64,000 nucleotides of DNA from JAZRZI01 sp045601325. Its GTDB lineage: Bacteria; Bacillota_I; Bacilli_A; RFN20; CAG-826. Position 1 is the first letter of the stretch, and each line of letters opens with the position of its first letter. The notes under the pieces are model-generated. The model searched no databases and was not told where the DNA came from. It worked only from the letters and a program-made list of their open reading frames with translations. Made by a program: the position numbers and the translations under genes. This document shows, one piece after another, positions 62,728-64,000 of this stretch. The stretch is taken from contig JAZRZI010000021.1 of NCBI GenBank assembly GCA_045601325.1, positions 1-64,000 of the forward strand, given 5' to 3'.

Positions 62728-64000
62728 TCATTCTTTTATGATAGAAATTCCTAAATCCTTTAATTGGTCTTCATCTACTTTAGATGGGGCACCACTCATC
62801 GGGCAAACTGCTGCTAAGTTTTTAGGGAAAGCAATGACATCTCTAATGTTATCAGTTCCACCTAAAATCATAGTCAATCTATCCAGACCAAATGCCATAC
62901 CTGCGTGTGGAGGTGTGCCATATTGGAATGCATCAATAAAGAAACCGAATTTTCTTTTAACATCTTCGTCTGTTAAGCCTAATACTTGGAATATTTTCTT
63001 TTGAACATCTTGGTCATAGATTCTAAGTGAACCACCACCAGCTTCATAACCATTAATGACAATGTCATAAGCTATGCTTAAAACTTTTGTTGGATCACTA
63101 TCTAAATATTTAAGATCCTCATCTCTAGGTCTAGTAAATGGGTGATGAGTGCTTGTTATAGCGCCATTTTCGACATCTCTTTCAAATAGAGGGAAGTCAA
63201 CAACCCATAATAAATCGTAAGTGTTAGGTTTGATTAAGCCTAATTCGCGAGCATATTTACAACGTAAAGCGCCCAATAATGGGCACACACGGTTATATGC
63301 ACCTGCAGCAATGATGACAATATCTCTGTTTTGAACGGAAAAAATGTCTATGAGACTTGTTTTTTCGCTTTCTGAAAGGAATTTAACGAATGAGCCAGTA
63401 AACTCTCCGTTTTCCATTTTAATAACACTCAAACCACCCAAACCGAACTTTTTAGCTTCAAGTGTTAAAGAGTCTATGACTTTTCTAGAAGTGACTTCTG
63501 CTACTCCTGGAACACAAATACCTTTAATTGCTTCAGCGGATAAGAAACCGCCAAATGTTGTATTCGCAAATGTACCATTCAAATCATGAAGTTCAATTCC
63601 AAATCTTGTATCAGGTTTATCACTGCCAAATCTTTCCATTGCTTCCTTGAAAGGAAGTCTACGTAAAGGAAGTTTAACTTCATAGCCGATAGTTCTTTGG
63701 AAAATATCTTTAATCAACCCTTCCATCATCGTTAAAAATTGGTCTTGACCTAAAAAACTTGTTTCAATATCAATTTGAGTGAAATCAGGTTGCCTATCAG
63801 CTCTTAAATCTTCATCTCTAAAGCAACGAGCTATTTGATAATATCTTTCAAAACCACCAATCATTAATAATTGTTTAAAAATTTGTGGGCTTTGTGGCAA
63901 AGCATAAAATTCACCATGATGAATTCTTGATGGCACCAAATAATCTCTAGCGCCTTCTGGTGTTGACAAAGTCAAAATTGGAGTTTCTACCTCACAGAAA
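62728..64000 (-). CDS. aspS: Aspartyl-tRNA synthetase, 5' part outside the window
   Basis: The C-terminal 424 or so residues of a bacterial-type AspRS. The frame stays open to the window edge, where it reads FCEVETPILTLSTPEGARD, so the anticodon-binding N-terminus lies beyond 64000. The catalytic part has SPQIFKQLLMIGGFERYYQ, ARCFRDEDLRADRQPDFTQ and the final GLDRLTMILGG. The GAD insertion domain is present. It is upstream of tkt by 49 nt. Confidence 0.97.
   Translation of the reverse strand, partial: FCEVETPILTLSTPEGARDYLVPSRIHHGEFYALPQSPQIFKQLLMIGGFERYYQIARCFRDEDLRADRQPDFTQIDIETSFLGQDQFLTMMEGLIKDIFQRTIGYEVKLPLRRLPFKEAMERFGSDKPDTRFGIELHDLNGTFANTTFGGFLSAEAIKGICVPGVAEVTSRKVIDSLTLEAKKFGLGGLSVIKMENGEFTGSFVKFLSESEKTSLIDIFSVQNRDIVIIAAGAYNRVCPLLGALRCKYARELGLIKPNTYDLLWVVDFPLFERDVENGAITSTHHPFTRPRDEDLKYLDSDPTKVLSIAYDIVINGYEAGGGSLRIYDQDVQKKIFQVLGLTDEDVKRKFGFFIDAFQYGTPPHAGMAFGLDRLTMILGGTDNIRDVIAFPKNLAAVCPMSGAPSKVDEDQLKDLGISIIKE

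Noticed and set aside
1..64000. CRISPR array, tRNA or rRNA genes
   Set aside because: No regularly spaced repeats with unique spacers and no T-arm or rRNA signature were seen on either strand by eye. The 11-bp TAGTA arrays are too short and have no spacers.

Overview
The window is an AT-rich chromosome segment, probably from an uncultured member of the Bacilli near the Mollicutes, Erysipelotrichia and RF39-type gut lineages. The evidence is the strongly A/T-biased codon use and the classic low-GC Gram-positive gene blocks: comEA-comEC-holA with rpsT, hrcA-grpE-dnaK-dnaJ, ybeY-cdd-era-recO-glyS-dnaG-rpoD, yqeG-yqeH-yhbY-nadD/yqeK, and dxs-xseB-xseA-nusB. TGA is used as a stop (for example comEA and hrcA), so the code is the standard one and not the Mycoplasma code. 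The lineage call is inference; no rRNA or tRNA gene was seen.

Layout. 1-2.1 kb: an IS607-type element on the minus strand with an intact serine-recombinase tnpA, a tnpB broken by two frameshifts, and a structured region after tnpB that may encode its omega RNA. 2.2-9.4 kb: rarA, dtd, mnmA, a T-box leader with alaS, a DUF1292 gene and a two-gene chromate-type transporter. 9.5-17.4 kb: greA, the DNA-uptake genes comEA-comEC, holA, rpsT, an acyl ligase-carrier fusion, a phosphoesterase and fmt. 17.4-24.5 kb: a nuclease-helicase fusion, lepA, a degenerate Fic-like gene, a small membrane protein and hemW. 24.6-29.3 kb: the heat-shock operon under promoter plus CIRCE. 29.4-39.2 kb: a C39 peptidase-permease, then ybeY to the Nif3-like gene. 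39.2-49.3 kb: ispH, nfo, ispG, rpmG, an MBL hydrolase, efp, yneF, plsY, parE-parC. 49.4-52.5 kb: the yqeG block. 52.8-64 kb: a minus-strand run with a PemK/MazF-like gene, deoB, xerD, dinB, dxs, xseB, xseA, nusB, an Asp23 protein, tkt and aspS (cut by the window end). Every gene-free gap is shorter than 300 bases; the largest is 52503-52773.

How the genes work together. Most genes are housekeeping: translation (alaS, glyS, aspS, efp, lepA, fmt, mnmA, dtd), replication and repair (dnaG, holA, recO, rarA, dinB, nfo, xseAB, parEC), the MEP isoprenoid route (dxs, ispG, ispH), chaperones, and natural DNA uptake (comEA, comEC).

The two most unusual signals are non-coding. First, one nearly identical 44-45 bp leader precedes three unlinked genes: comEA-comEC, an orphan C39 peptidase-permease without an ATPase, and an orphan PemK/MazF-like toxin. 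It has TTTTTGAAAAAAA, a second A-tract, an anti-Shine-Dalgarno CCTC and a TAGGAGGT ribosome site. This suggests an undescribed, possibly competence-linked, regulon. Second, TAGTA direct repeats with an exact 11-bp period occur in at least six intergenic regions, including upstream of dnaG-rpoD, dxs, yqeG and the Fic-like gene. In addition, about ten genes have a -10 box placed 6-9 nt before the start codon and no ribosome site, which points to frequent leaderless mRNAs.
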